DNA of 6,931 bases from Sandaracinomonas sp041180785 (GCA_041180785.1 JBEGQV010000036.1:1-6931); one strand, 5' to 3'. Numbered from the stretch's first letter, positions 1 through 6,816 are shown. Notes: generated by a model from the letters alone, not told the origin. Translations and numbers: made by a program.

Positions 1-221
1 GCAATATAGGTAATAAATAAAATGAAATTTCCTTTGTAAAGAGTTTTAAAACTCCTATTAGAATAGATTAATAACAAGGAAAGTATCTGAAACGCTAACG
101 TAACTAACGATGGGTTGCCTACTGCAGGTAGTAAAGTTCTTATGAAAAAAATAAAACCTTGGCCCATGAAAGGAATTACAATTCCAATCGATTGAAGCCA
201 AGGTGTTATTTTATTTTTCAA
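1..221 (-). CDS. Possible N-terminal part of an unidentified multi-spanning membrane protein (runs off left edge)
   Basis: This minus-strand frame has no stop from about position 230 to the window edge. A TTG at 221 would give 73 residues, beginning LKNKITPW. An internal ATG at 167 is the alternative start. The predicted protein has a basic N-terminus, a hydrophobic segment at about residues 9-27, a second at about 39-55, a basic loop with R56, K59 and K63, then the start of a third hydrophobic stretch. This fits an N-in topology under the positive-inside rule. GC here (about 30%) is nearer to gltBD than to the AT-rich intergenic DNA at the right edge. The frame starts 25 bp after tRNA-Arg, on the same strand. 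Against it: there is no ATG at the best start, no recognisable family, and a strong terminator-like hairpin lies inside it at 148-212. T-rich DNA also gives hydrophobic translations by chance. The call is roughly a coin-flip at best. Confidence 0.38.
   Translation of the reverse strand, partial: MKNKITPWLQSIGIVIPFMGQGFIFFIRTLLPAVGNPSLVTLAFQILSLLLIYSNRSFKTLYKGNFILFITYI
41..54. repeat. 14-bp perfect palindrome
   Basis: GAGTTTTAAAACTC is a perfect self-complementary 14-mer. It could be an operator-like site or the top of a weak hairpin. If the frame leading from 221 is coding, it lies inside that gene and is probably incidental. No T-run follows on either strand, so it is not a convincing terminator. 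Confidence 0.4.
148..212 (-). terminator. Bidirectional terminator-like hairpin downstream of tRNA-Arg
   Basis: The arms 148-163 (AAAATAAAACCTTGGC) and 197-212 (GCCAAGGTGTTATTTT) pair at 15 of 16 positions, with one mismatch at 155/205. The GC-rich core is ACCTTGGC/GCCAAGGT. On the minus strand the core stem is followed by TTTTATTTTTTT, and on the plus strand by TTATTTTATTTTT, so either direction resembles an intrinsic terminator. The 33-nt loop is long for a terminator, but it can fold on itself through GGAATT (172-177) and AATTCC (180-185), next to the palindrome CAATCGATTG (185-194). Its position, 34 bases past the 3' end of tRNA-Arg, is where the tRNA operon should end. It conflicts with the possible coding frame through the same bases. 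Confidence 0.55.
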
Positions 222-246
222 TTCAAAATGAATTTAAAAATGTTTG

Positions 247-320
247 TGATTCCGTTTGGATTCGAACCAAAGACCTACTGCTTAGAAGGCAGTTGCTCTA
301 TCCAGCTGAGCTACGGAACC
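247..320 (-). tRNA. tRNA-Arg (anticodon UCU)
   Basis: The minus strand folds as a complete 74-nt cloverleaf that decodes AGA and AGG. The acceptor stem pairs GGTTCCG with CGGAATC, with one G-U pair. The D arm is GCTC/GAGC, the anticodon stem is ACTGC/GCAGT around the loop CTTCTAA (anticodon TCT), and the T arm is TTTGG-TTCGAAT-CCAAA. The discriminator base is A at 247. CCA is not encoded; the bases that follow read CA. It is last in the tRNA cluster, 62 bp after tRNA-Pro. Confidence 0.98.
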
Positions 321-327
321 AAAATAA

Positions 328-374
328 AAAGTCAATTTATTTTTTTGCAAAAGCAATATCAATAAATTGACTTT
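328..374 (-). repeat. Perfect 14-bp inverted repeat between tRNA-Pro and tRNA-Arg
   Basis: The arms 328-341 (AAAGTCAATTTATT) and 361-374 (AATAAATTGACTTT) are exactly complementary. The 19-nt loop contains a second short stem, TTGC (345-348) with GCAA (353-356), closed by four bases. On the minus-strand transcript the stem is followed by TTATTTT before tRNA-Arg begins at 320. It could therefore act as a partial terminator between the two tRNAs or as a processing signal. The stem is AT-rich, with only two G-C pairs in the outer helix, so strong termination is not expected. The fold is visible in the sequence; the role is inference. Confidence 0.7.
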
Positions 375-382
375 AAATTTTG

Positions 383-456
383 TCGGGGTGGCAGGATTCG
401 AACCTACGACCTCTTGGTCCCAAACCAAGCGCGATACCGGGCTACGCTACACCCCG
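383..456 (-). tRNA. tRNA-Pro (anticodon UGG)
   Basis: The minus strand folds as a 74-nt tRNA. The acceptor stem pairs CGGGGTG with CACCCCG, and the first base, C1, is typical of bacterial proline tRNAs. The anticodon stem is CTTGG/CCAAG around TTTGGGA (anticodon TGG), and the T arm is GTAGG-TTCGAAT-CCTGC. The discriminator is A at 383, followed by CA rather than CCA. With UGG it can read all four proline codons if U34 is modified in the usual way. It lies 12 bp after tRNA-Ser and very probably shares its transcript. Confidence 0.98.
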
Positions 457-468
457 AAAAATATACTG

Positions 469-555
469 CGGAGAGAGAGGGATTCGAACCCTCGGTACCG
501 TTACCAGTACGACAGTTTAGCAAACTGTTCCTTTCGGCCTCTCAGGCATCTCTCC
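469..555 (-). tRNA. tRNA-Ser (anticodon GCU)
   Basis: This is an 87-nt class II tRNA on the minus strand that decodes AGC and AGU. The acceptor stem pairs GGAGAGA with TCTCTCC, and the anticodon stem ACAGT/ACTGT encloses TTGCTAA (anticodon GCT). The long variable arm pairs GTACTG with CGGTAC around GTAA. The T arm is GAGGG-TTCGAAT-CCCTC. The discriminator G at 469 is the expected serine identity base. CCA is not encoded; CA follows. It is the first gene of the three-tRNA cluster. Confidence 0.98.
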
Positions 556-572
556 TAGCATTTAAGAGAGCA

Positions 573-580
573 CAAAAATA
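573..580 (-). promoter_or_regulatory. Candidate -7 box for the tRNA cluster
   Basis: The minus strand reads TATTTTTG, which fits the Bacteroidota -7 consensus TAnnTTTG. It ends 17 nt before the 5' end of tRNA-Ser, leaving a leader of about 10 nt. No TTTG or TTG is visible 17-23 bp upstream, so only half of the promoter is supported. The position, between the gltD terminator region and the first tRNA, is what one would expect. Confidence 0.45.
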
Positions 581-594
581 AGTAAAATATTTTA

Positions 595-617
595 ATTTGC
601 CATATTTACGGGCAAAT
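595..617 (-). terminator. Hairpin after gltD, probable weak terminator
   Basis: The arms ATTTGCC (595-601) and GGCAAAT (611-617) pair perfectly around a 9-nt loop, starting 5 nt after the gltD stop codon. On the minus strand the following bases are TAAAATATTTTACTTATTTTT, which is T-rich but not a clean U-run. The plus-strand side, ATTTTTTAATTT, is better. It most likely marks the end of the gltBD transcript, though read-through into the tRNA cluster is possible. Confidence 0.5.
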
Positions 618-622
618 ATTTT

Positions 623-2116
623 TTAATTTAAATCAACAACTGAAATTGTTTTCCCTTCTAATTTAGTGGATCCCATTAAATAGGCATCAACATTTCGAGC
701 AGATTCTCTTCCTTCAGAAATAGCCCAAACAACTAAGGATTGTCCTCTTCTTGCATCACCTGCTGAGAAAACTTTTTGATTATCAGTTTGATATGAATTT
801 GATGCCTTAATGTTACCGCGTTCATCTAATGCTACATTTAAGGTTTTTAACTCCTCTACTAAAGCATTGTGATCCGTATGTAAAAATCCTGCAGCAATTA
901 ATGCAAGTTCACAAGGAATTTCTCTAATATTAATAATTTTTTGTTCAATTGTTCCGTTGTTATTTTCTAAAACAATATCTCCTATTTTTAATCCAATCAA
1001 TTCATTTTTTTCATTTTTAATGAATTCTTGTAAAGATATTGACCAATATCTTTCTGCACCCTCTTCGTGGGAAGTAGATGTTCTTAACATATTCGGCCAA
1101 TTAGGCCAAGGAGTATTTTCTGCTCTTCCAACTGGTGGTTTAGGCATTACTTCTATTTGAGTGATGCTTTTTGCTTTATGTCGATTACTAGTTCCAACAC
1201 AATCCGAACCAGTATCTCCACCTCCAATTACCACTACATTTTTTCCTGTTGCTAAAATGTTATTATTTATATATTGTTCCCCTTTGTGATTAACTAATAA
1301 ATCAATATTAGCATTTCTTTTATTTTGTTGAGATAAAAATTCCATCGCAGGAAAGATACCACTTGCATCAGAACCGGTAATATTAATTAATCGAGGTGTC
1401 GTAGATCCTGTGCAAACTAAAATTGCATCAAATTCAGATTCAAGTTGTTTTATTTTTACATCTTTACCAATTGTGCAATTCGTTTTGAATTCAATGCCTT
1501 CTGCTTTCATAATTGCCACTCTCCGATCAATAACTGTTTTATCTAATTTGAAATCAGGAATTCCATAGCGTAACAATCCACCAATTTGATCTGCTCTTTC
1601 GAAAACTACGATATTGTGGCCAGCCTTATTTAATTGCGCAGCTGCAGCCATTCCCGCAGGACCTGAACCGATGATTGCAACTTTCTTATCAGTTCTTTTT
1701 GAAGGAATACTAGGAATTACCCAACCTTCAGTATAAGCTTTTTCTATAATTGATTTTTCAATTAGTTCAATAGTGACTGGTGGTTTATTTATTCCTAACA
1801 CACATGAAGATTCACATGGTGCTGGACAAATTCTTCCTGTAAATTCTGGGAAATTATTTGTCGAGCTTAGGATTTCATAAGCATATTTCCAATTTCCCTC
1901 ATACACAGCATCATTAAATTCTGGAATAATATTACCTAAAGGACACCCATTATGGCAAAATGGTGTACCACAATCCATACAACGACTAGCCTGAGCTTCT
2001 GTTTCTTCTAGTTTTGGTAATAATTCAATTTCTTTGTAATCATTAACCCTTTCAGACACAGGTCGTTTAACTGCTGGAATTCTATCTTTTTCTAAAAATC
2101 CTGTTGGCTTACCCAT
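623..2116 (-). CDS. gltD: Glutamate synthase [NAD(P)H] small (beta) subunit
   Basis: GltD, 497 residues, close to the family's usual 470-500. It oxidises NAD(P)H and passes electrons through FAD and Fe-S clusters to the GltB subunit for cytoplasmic glutamate synthesis. The N-terminal Fe-S domain has C46, C49, C54 and C58 (CxxCxxxxCxxxC), then C97, C101 and C105 in a CPAPC-containing motif. The first dinucleotide fold, with GSGPAG at 150-155 and E173 ending its second strand, binds FAD. The second, with GGGDTGSD at 298-305, is the NAD(P)H site. The FAD-closing motif SAGDARRGQS is at 451-460. The ATG start lies 7 bp past the gltB stop and gives the normal family N-terminus (MGKPTGFL). No Shine-Dalgarno is present, as is usual in Bacteroidota, and translation is probably coupled to gltB. 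NADPH versus NADH preference cannot be told from the sequence by eye. Related FAD/Fe-S subunits of other oxidoreductases are excluded by the adjacent gltB. Confidence 0.97.
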   Translation of the reverse strand: MGKPTGFLEKDRIPAVKRPVSERVNDYKEIELLPKLEETEAQASRCMDCGTPFCHNGCPLGNIIPEFNDAVYEGNWKYAYEILSSTNNFPEFTGRICPAPCESSCVLGINKPPVTIELIEKSIIEKAYTEGWVIPSIPSKRTDKKVAIIGSGPAGMAAAAQLNKAGHNIVVFERADQIGGLLRYGIPDFKLDKTVIDRRVAIMKAEGIEFKTNCTIGKDVKIKQLESEFDAILVCTGSTTPRLINITGSDASGIFPAMEFLSQQNKRNANIDLLVNHKGEQYINNNILATGKNVVVIGGGDTGSDCVGTSNRHKAKSITQIEVMPKPPVGRAENTPWPNWPNMLRTSTSHEEGAERYWSISLQEFIKNEKNELIGLKIGDIVLENNNGTIEQKIINIREIPCELALIAAGFLHTDHNALVEELKTLNVALDERGNIKASNSYQTDNQKVFSAGDARRGQSLVVWAISEGRESARNVDAYLMGSTKLEGKTISVVDLN

Positions 2117-2117
2117 T

Positions 2118-2126
2118 TTACTATTA
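2118..2126 (-). other. Three tandem in-frame stop codons at the gltB/gltD junction
   Basis: gltB ends TAA TAG TAA in frame (2126-2118). One further base separates the third stop from the gltD ATG. No purine-rich Shine-Dalgarno sequence is present, so gltD initiation probably depends on the AT-rich context or on ribosomes arriving from gltB. Confidence 0.9.
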
Positions 2127-5100
2127 TTTTAAATCAATTTTAATGTCTTTGTATACTTTGTTTTTATCTTCAAGAACTTCAGAAATTTTTAAATTTCTTT
2201 TTGATAAGGCATTCTTAAAATCTATTGGTAATACCTTTTTGAATAAGGTTTGCAAAGATGCATAGTTATCAAGAATATATTTCCCTTTTAATGATTTTGT
2301 ATTCTCAACATGGTTCTTTAAGTACATTAAAACAATATTAATATCTTCTTGATTCAAATCAGATATTTCTACCATTTCCCTGTTTACTTTTGATTCAAAA
2401 GTATTTTTTTCATCAAATACGTAAGCAACACCACCTGACATACCAGCTGCAAAATTTCTTCCGGTATCTCCAAGAATTAAAGCGAGTCCTCCTGTCATAT
2501 ATTCACATCCATGATCACCTATTCCCTCCACAACAACTTTGGCACCAGAATTTCTAACGCAGAATCGTTCTCCTGCCATTCCTGCTAAATATGCCTCACC
2601 TGATGTAGCACCATAGAAGGAAACATTTCCAACAATTGAATTCTCTTCTGCCTTAAATGGAGCATTTGGGGAAGGGTAAACTACTAATTTTGCCCCACAA
2701 AGTCCTTTTCCAATATAATCATTGGCATCACCTTCAATCTCAAACTTAATACCTTTGACAGCAAATGCACCAAATGATTGACCAGCAGTTCCTTTAAATT
2801 TAATATTAATAGTTTCAGGTTTTAATCCTTTTTCACCATATTTTTTAGTTATTTCATTCGAGAGAATTGTTCCAACCGAGCGATTAACATTGATAATTGC
2901 TAATTCACCTTGTGTATTTTCTTGTTTTTCAATCGAATTTTTAGCGATTTTTAATAATTCCCAATCTAATTGGTCCTCTAAGCCATGATCTTGATCTTCA
3001 CATTTAAAGACAGCAACATTTTCACCTGGATTTGAAGATGCTAATATTGGACTCAAATCTATATGTTTAAATTTCCAATGATTCGTTAAGTTTTTCATTT
3101 CTAGCATATCAACTCTACCAACCATTTCTTCAATGGTTTTAAAGCCTAATTCTGCCATTATTTCTCTTAATTCTTCGGCTAAGAAATAAAATAAGTTTAC
3201 TACATGATCTGGATTACCTGTATATAAGGCTCTTAAATCTGGATTTTGTGTAGCAACACCCACTGGACACGTATTTAGATGACATTTTCTCATCATAATA
3301 CACCCAGCAGTTACCAAAGCTGCTGTCGCAACACCGAATTCCTCAGCACCTAATAATGCAGCTACTGCAAGGTCTTTACCGGTTTTGATTTGACCATCTG
3401 TTTGTATGGTCACCCTGCCTCTTAATTTGTTTTTAACTAGTGTTTGGTGAGTTTCAGCTAAGCCTAGTTCCCAAGGTAGTCCTGCGTGACGTATAGATGA
3501 TAAAGGTGAAGCTCCTGTTCCTCCATCATAACCAGCAATTAAAATATGGTCTGCATGGGCTTTAGCAACTCCAGCTGCAATTGTTCCTACACCAGCCTCC
3601 GAAACTAATTTGACGGATATTCTGGCTTCTCTATTCGCGTTTTTTAAGTCAAAAATTAATTGAGCTAAATCTTCAATAGAATAAATATCATGGTGTGGCG
3701 GTGGTGAAATTAATCCTACGCCTGGTGTTGAATGTCTTGTTTTACCAATCCAGTCATCAACTTTATGACCTGGCAATTGACCACCCTCTCCAGGTTTTGC
3801 ACCTTGAGCCATTTTTATCTGTAATTCTTTGGCATTCGTTAAATAATTGGCTGTTACACCAAATCTTCCTGATGCTACTTGTTTGATTGCCGAATTCATA
3901 GAATCCCCATTTGGGAGTTTTTCAAAACGGATTGGATCTTCGCCTCCTTCACCTGTATTTGATTTACCTCCAATTCTATTCATGGCAATAGCTAAGGTCG
4001 TATGTGCTTCATATGAAATTGAACCAAATGACATTGCTCCAGTAGCAAACCTTTTAAGAATTTTTTCTGCAGATTCAACTTCTTCAATAGCAATTGATTT
4101 TCCAACTTTAAATTTCAATAATCCTCTTAACGTGATAGCTTTATTGCTTTGGTCATCAATTAATTTTGAATAAGCCTTAAATTGTTGATAATTATTGTTT
4201 TTTGTGGCTTGTTGAAGTAAATGGATTGTTTGAGGATTAAATAAATGTTCTTCTCCCCTTTGTTTCCACTGATAGATACCTCCTACCTCTAATTTTGGAT
4301 TTTCAGCTTTTAAAAGTGAATAACCAGATTTATGTTTGATGAGTGCTTCCGTAGCAATGGTGTCTAAATCAATTCCATTAATTCTTGAAATCGAACCTGT
4401 AAAATAACTATCAACAACTTCTTTACTAATTCCTAAGATTTCAAAAATTTGAGCACCTTGGTAGGATTGTAGTGTTGAAATACCCATTTTGGAGAATATT
4501 TTTAACAATTCTCCATTGACTGCTTTAATATAATTATATTCTAATTTTTCATATGACAAAGAAGAATCAATTAGATTCCTATCCTTCATATTTCTAATTG
4601 TTTCAAAAGCCATATATGGATTCACTGCAGAAGCTCCATATCCGATAAGAGTAGCAAAATGATGACTTTCCCAAACATCTCCTGCTTCCAAAATGATGCC
4701 TACCTTCGCTCTTTTTTTAGTACGAATTAAATGATTATGAACGGCACCTAAAGCTAGTAAAGATGGAATAGGGGCATGTGAAGAATCGATACCTCGATCA
4801 GTTAATAAGATTATTGAATAACCGTCATCTACAGCATCTTCTGCATATTGACAAATACGATCCAATGCTTTTTTCAAAACTCCGCTCTCTCCTGAAGAGT
4901 TAAACGTCATGTGAATCGTTTTAGTTTGAAAATTTGCATGATCAATCCAACGGATTTTTTCAATTTCTTTATTTCTTAAAACAGGTTGTTGCATCTCAAT
5001 TTGACGACAATGAGATGGACTTTCTTCCAATAAGTTTGACAATCCTCCGATATCAGTTAACAAAGACATCACCATACGCTCACGAATTGGGTCGATTGGC

Positions 5101-6695
5101 GGATTTGTTACCTGAGCAAATAATTGCTTGAAATAACTTGATAAATGCTGAGATTTATCAGATAAAACAGCTAAAGGCGTATCAATACCCATAGAACCTA
5201 AAGCTTCCTTACCGGTTTCCACCATTTGTGCTAAAATAACACGAATGTCCTCTGTCGTAAAACCAAATATTTGTTGTCTCGCAATAAGTTCAGAAGCTTT
5301 TGGTTGTTTAAATTCTGAACCTGCTTCTGGTAAATCTTCTACACGAATTTTATTTTCTTTTAACCATTCTCCATATGGTTGTTGCTGACATATTTTTTCC
5401 TTTAACTCCTCATCTGGGATAATTCTGCCCTGTTCCATGTCAACTACAAACATTTTTCCTGGTTGTAATCTACCTTTTTTAACAATAGTTGAGGGATCTA
5501 AGTCTAATACACCTGCCTCTGAGGCCATAATTACATGATCATCATTAGTTACCCAAAATCTTGAAGGTCGTAGTCCATTTCTATCTAACGTAGCCCCAAT
5601 CATCTTTCCATCCGTAAACGATATCGAAGCTGGACCATCCCAAGGCTCCATGAGTGACGCATGATATTCATAGAAATCCTTTTTGTATTGTTCCATTGAT
5701 TCATTTCCATCCCATGCTTCTGGAATCAACATCATCATGACATGAGGTAATGATCGACCGGATAAATATAAAATTTCGATCGCATTATCTAATATGGCAG
5801 AATCAGATTGTCCTAATGAACAAACTGGTAAAATCATGTCAAGCTCTTCTTTAGAGAAATATTTACTTGAAAAAAGAGCAGATTGGGCTTGCATCCAAGA
5901 AGAATTACCTTTTACGGTATTTATTTCTCCATTGTGAGCAATAAATCTAAAAGGTTGAGCTAATTTCCATTCCGGAAATGTGTTTGTTGAAAATCTTGAA
6001 TGTACAATTGCTAAAGCAGACGTAAAGTTCTCTTGATGTAAATCGTTGAAATAACCAGGAACTTGCATTGTCGTTAACATCCCTTTATAGATAATTGTTC
6101 TACATGAAAGGGATGTAAAATAGAAGTTATTTGATAAACCAGGAATGGTATCATTTAACAATTTAGAAACATATTGTCTGAAAATGTAAAGTTTTCGTTC
6201 AAAATCAATTTCAGTTTTGCATGAATCTGGTCTTTCTATAAATAATTGTTGAATACTTGGTTCTGTATTTCCAGAATCAGCTCCTTGAATTTCATTATTA
6301 GAAACAGGTACTATTCGATAACCTAAAATACGTAAACCCAATTTCTTTGATTTTCTTTCAATTACTTCTTTACATTCCTTAATAAGTGTATCATTATTTG
6401 GAAAAAAGACCATTCCAACACCGTAGTTTCCTAAAGCGGGAAGTGAAAAATTTAATTTAGATGTTTCCTCGATAAAAAATTCATGAGGTAATTGTAGCAA
6501 TACTCCTGCTCCATCTCCAGAATTTGGATCACATCCACATGCCCCTCTGTGATCCATTCGAATTAACATCTTTATGGAATCTTGAACAATACGGTGAGAT
6601 TTAATTCCCTTTAAGCTTGCAACAAATCCAATTCCACAAGCATCATGCTCGAATTCTTTACGATACAAACCCTGTTCTGAACTCATCTTCATCAT
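2124..6695 (-). CDS. gltB: Glutamate synthase [NAD(P)H] large (alpha) subunit
   Basis: GltB, 1523 residues, full length for the family. It hydrolyses glutamine, channels the ammonia and reductively aminates 2-oxoglutarate, giving two glutamates (GOGAT of the GS-GOGAT cycle). The N-terminal glutamine amidotransferase domain covers about residues 20-440. Its nucleophile is C20 in HDACGIGF, exposed after loss of a short propeptide; HNGE is at 254-257 and RFSTNTFPEW at 234-243. The central domain spans about 470-770. The FMN-binding synthase barrel spans about 830-1200, with PGEGGQLPG at 968-976, GGTGASPLSS at 1058-1067 and QTDGQIKTGKD at 1098-1108. The 3Fe-4S cysteines are C1132, C1138 and C1143. 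The C-terminal GXGXG beta-helix spans about 1290-1470. The start at 6695 is the first ATG after an in-frame TAG; Met2 and Met4 are alternative starts. gltD follows directly, which points to the NAD(P)H enzyme rather than the ferredoxin one. Confidence 0.98.
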   Translation of the reverse strand: MMKMSSEQGLYRKEFEHDACGIGFVASLKGIKSHRIVQDSIKMLIRMDHRGACGCDPNSGDGAGVLLQLPHEFFIEETSKLNFSLPALGNYGVGMVFFPNNDTLIKECKEVIERKSKKLGLRILGYRIVPVSNNEIQGADSGNTEPSIQQLFIERPDSCKTEIDFERKLYIFRQYVSKLLNDTIPGLSNNFYFTSLSCRTIIYKGMLTTMQVPGYFNDLHQENFTSALAIVHSRFSTNTFPEWKLAQPFRFIAHNGEINTVKGNSSWMQAQSALFSSKYFSKEELDMILPVCSLGQSDSAILDNAIEILYLSGRSLPHVMMMLIPEAWDGNESMEQYKKDFYEYHASLMEPWDGPASISFTDGKMIGATLDRNGLRPSRFWVTNDDHVIMASEAGVLDLDPSTIVKKGRLQPGKMFVVDMEQGRIIPDEELKEKICQQQPYGEWLKENKIRVEDLPEAGSEFKQPKASELIARQQIFGFTTEDIRVILAQMVETGKEALGSMGIDTPLAVLSDKSQHLSSYFKQLFAQVTNPPIDPIRERMVMSLLTDIGGLSNLLEESPSHCRQIEMQQPVLRNKEIEKIRWIDHANFQTKTIHMTFNSSGESGVLKKALDRICQYAEDAVDDGYSIILLTDRGIDSSHAPIPSLLALGAVHNHLIRTKKRAKVGIILEAGDVWESHHFATLIGYGASAVNPYMAFETIRNMKDRNLIDSSLSYEKLEYNYIKAVNGELLKIFSKMGISTLQSYQGAQIFEILGISKEVVDSYFTGSISRINGIDLDTIATEALIKHKSGYSLLKAENPKLEVGGIYQWKQRGEEHLFNPQTIHLLQQATKNNNYQQFKAYSKLIDDQSNKAITLRGLLKFKVGKSIAIEEVESAEKILKRFATGAMSFGSISYEAHTTLAIAMNRIGGKSNTGEGGEDPIRFEKLPNGDSMNSAIKQVASGRFGVTANYLTNAKELQIKMAQGAKPGEGGQLPGHKVDDWIGKTRHSTPGVGLISPPPHHDIYSIEDLAQLIFDLKNANREARISVKLVSEAGVGTIAAGVAKAHADHILIAGYDGGTGASPLSSIRHAGLPWELGLAETHQTLVKNKLRGRVTIQTDGQIKTGKDLAVAALLGAEEFGVATAALVTAGCIMMRKCHLNTCPVGVATQNPDLRALYTGNPDHVVNLFYFLAEELREIMAELGFKTIEEMVGRVDMLEMKNLTNHWKFKHIDLSPILASSNPGENVAVFKCEDQDHGLEDQLDWELLKIAKNSIEKQENTQGELAIINVNRSVGTILSNEITKKYGEKGLKPETINIKFKGTAGQSFGAFAVKGIKFEIEGDANDYIGKGLCGAKLVVYPSPNAPFKAEENSIVGNVSFYGATSGEAYLAGMAGERFCVRNSGAKVVVEGIGDHGCEYMTGGLALILGDTGRNFAAGMSGGVAYVFDEKNTFESKVNREMVEISDLNQEDINIVLMYLKNHVENTKSLKGKYILDNYASLQTLFKKVLPIDFKNALSKRNLKISEVLEDKNKVYKDIKIDLK

Positions 6696-6738
6696 CTAAA
6701 TTATAATTATTCTAATAATAAAATTCAATATTCAAAAA

Positions 6739-6780
6739 TAGATTCTATTTTAAATGAATGATATTTAAAGATAAAATCTA
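6739..6780 (-). promoter_or_regulatory. Long hairpin with U-run in the gltB leader (candidate attenuator or 5' stabiliser)
   Basis: On the minus strand the arm at 6780-6763 pairs with the arm at 6755-6739 over 17 pairs (16 Watson-Crick plus one G-U). There is one bulged base at 6770 and a 7-nt loop (6756-6762). The stem is followed at once by five Us (6738-6734). That is intrinsic-terminator geometry, though the stem is AT-rich. If the promoter at 6788-6816 is used, transcription would begin at about 6781-6784 and the hairpin would occupy the very 5' end of the gltB mRNA. It could equally terminate a transcript from the gene to the right. The structure is visible; the role is inferred. Confidence 0.6.
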
Positions 6781-6787
6781 CTAATTT

Positions 6788-6816
6788 CAAATTTAACCAA
6801 AAAATAATTTGGCAAA
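6788..6816 (-). promoter_or_regulatory. Candidate gltBD promoter, Bacteroidota type
   Basis: The minus strand carries TTTG (6816-6813), 17 bp, then TAAATTTG (6795-6788). This matches the -33 TTTG and -7 TAnnTTTG elements of the Bacteroidota primary sigma factor at a permitted spacing. The predicted start is about 6781-6784, giving a leader of about 86-89 nt to the gltB ATG. It is the only place in the 6696-6896 stretch where I found both elements at proper spacing. Confidence 0.6.

Noticed and set aside
1..330. tRNA-Arg as an integration site for a mobile element
   Set aside because: I looked for a repeated copy of the tRNA-Arg 3' end and for integrase-like coding in the flank and saw neither in the window.
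159..365. Plus-strand frame of 68 codons overlapping tRNA-Arg
   Set aside because: It is antisense to a tRNA, with a translation of no protein-like pattern that runs through the cloverleaf and two hairpins.
367..558. Plus-strand frame of 63 codons, with GFEPTTS and ERDSNPR stretches
   Set aside because: It is antisense to tRNA-Pro and tRNA-Ser. These peptides are typical false translations of tRNA T-arms (GGATTCGAACC), well known as mis-annotated proteins.
957..1160. Plus-strand frame inside gltD
   Set aside because: It is antisense to conserved, intact GltD coding sequence, with no homology signal or promoter.
3695..4173. Two overlapping plus-strand frames inside gltB
   Set aside because: They are antisense to the highly conserved FMN-domain region of GltB and are shadows of its codon pattern.
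4934..5131. Plus-strand frame inside gltB
   Set aside because: It is antisense to the GltB central domain, with no independent support.
6733..6740. Second -7-like box TATTTTTG upstream of gltB
   Set aside because: It is made by the base of the leader hairpin plus its U-run, and no TTTG or TTG lies 17-23 bp upstream.
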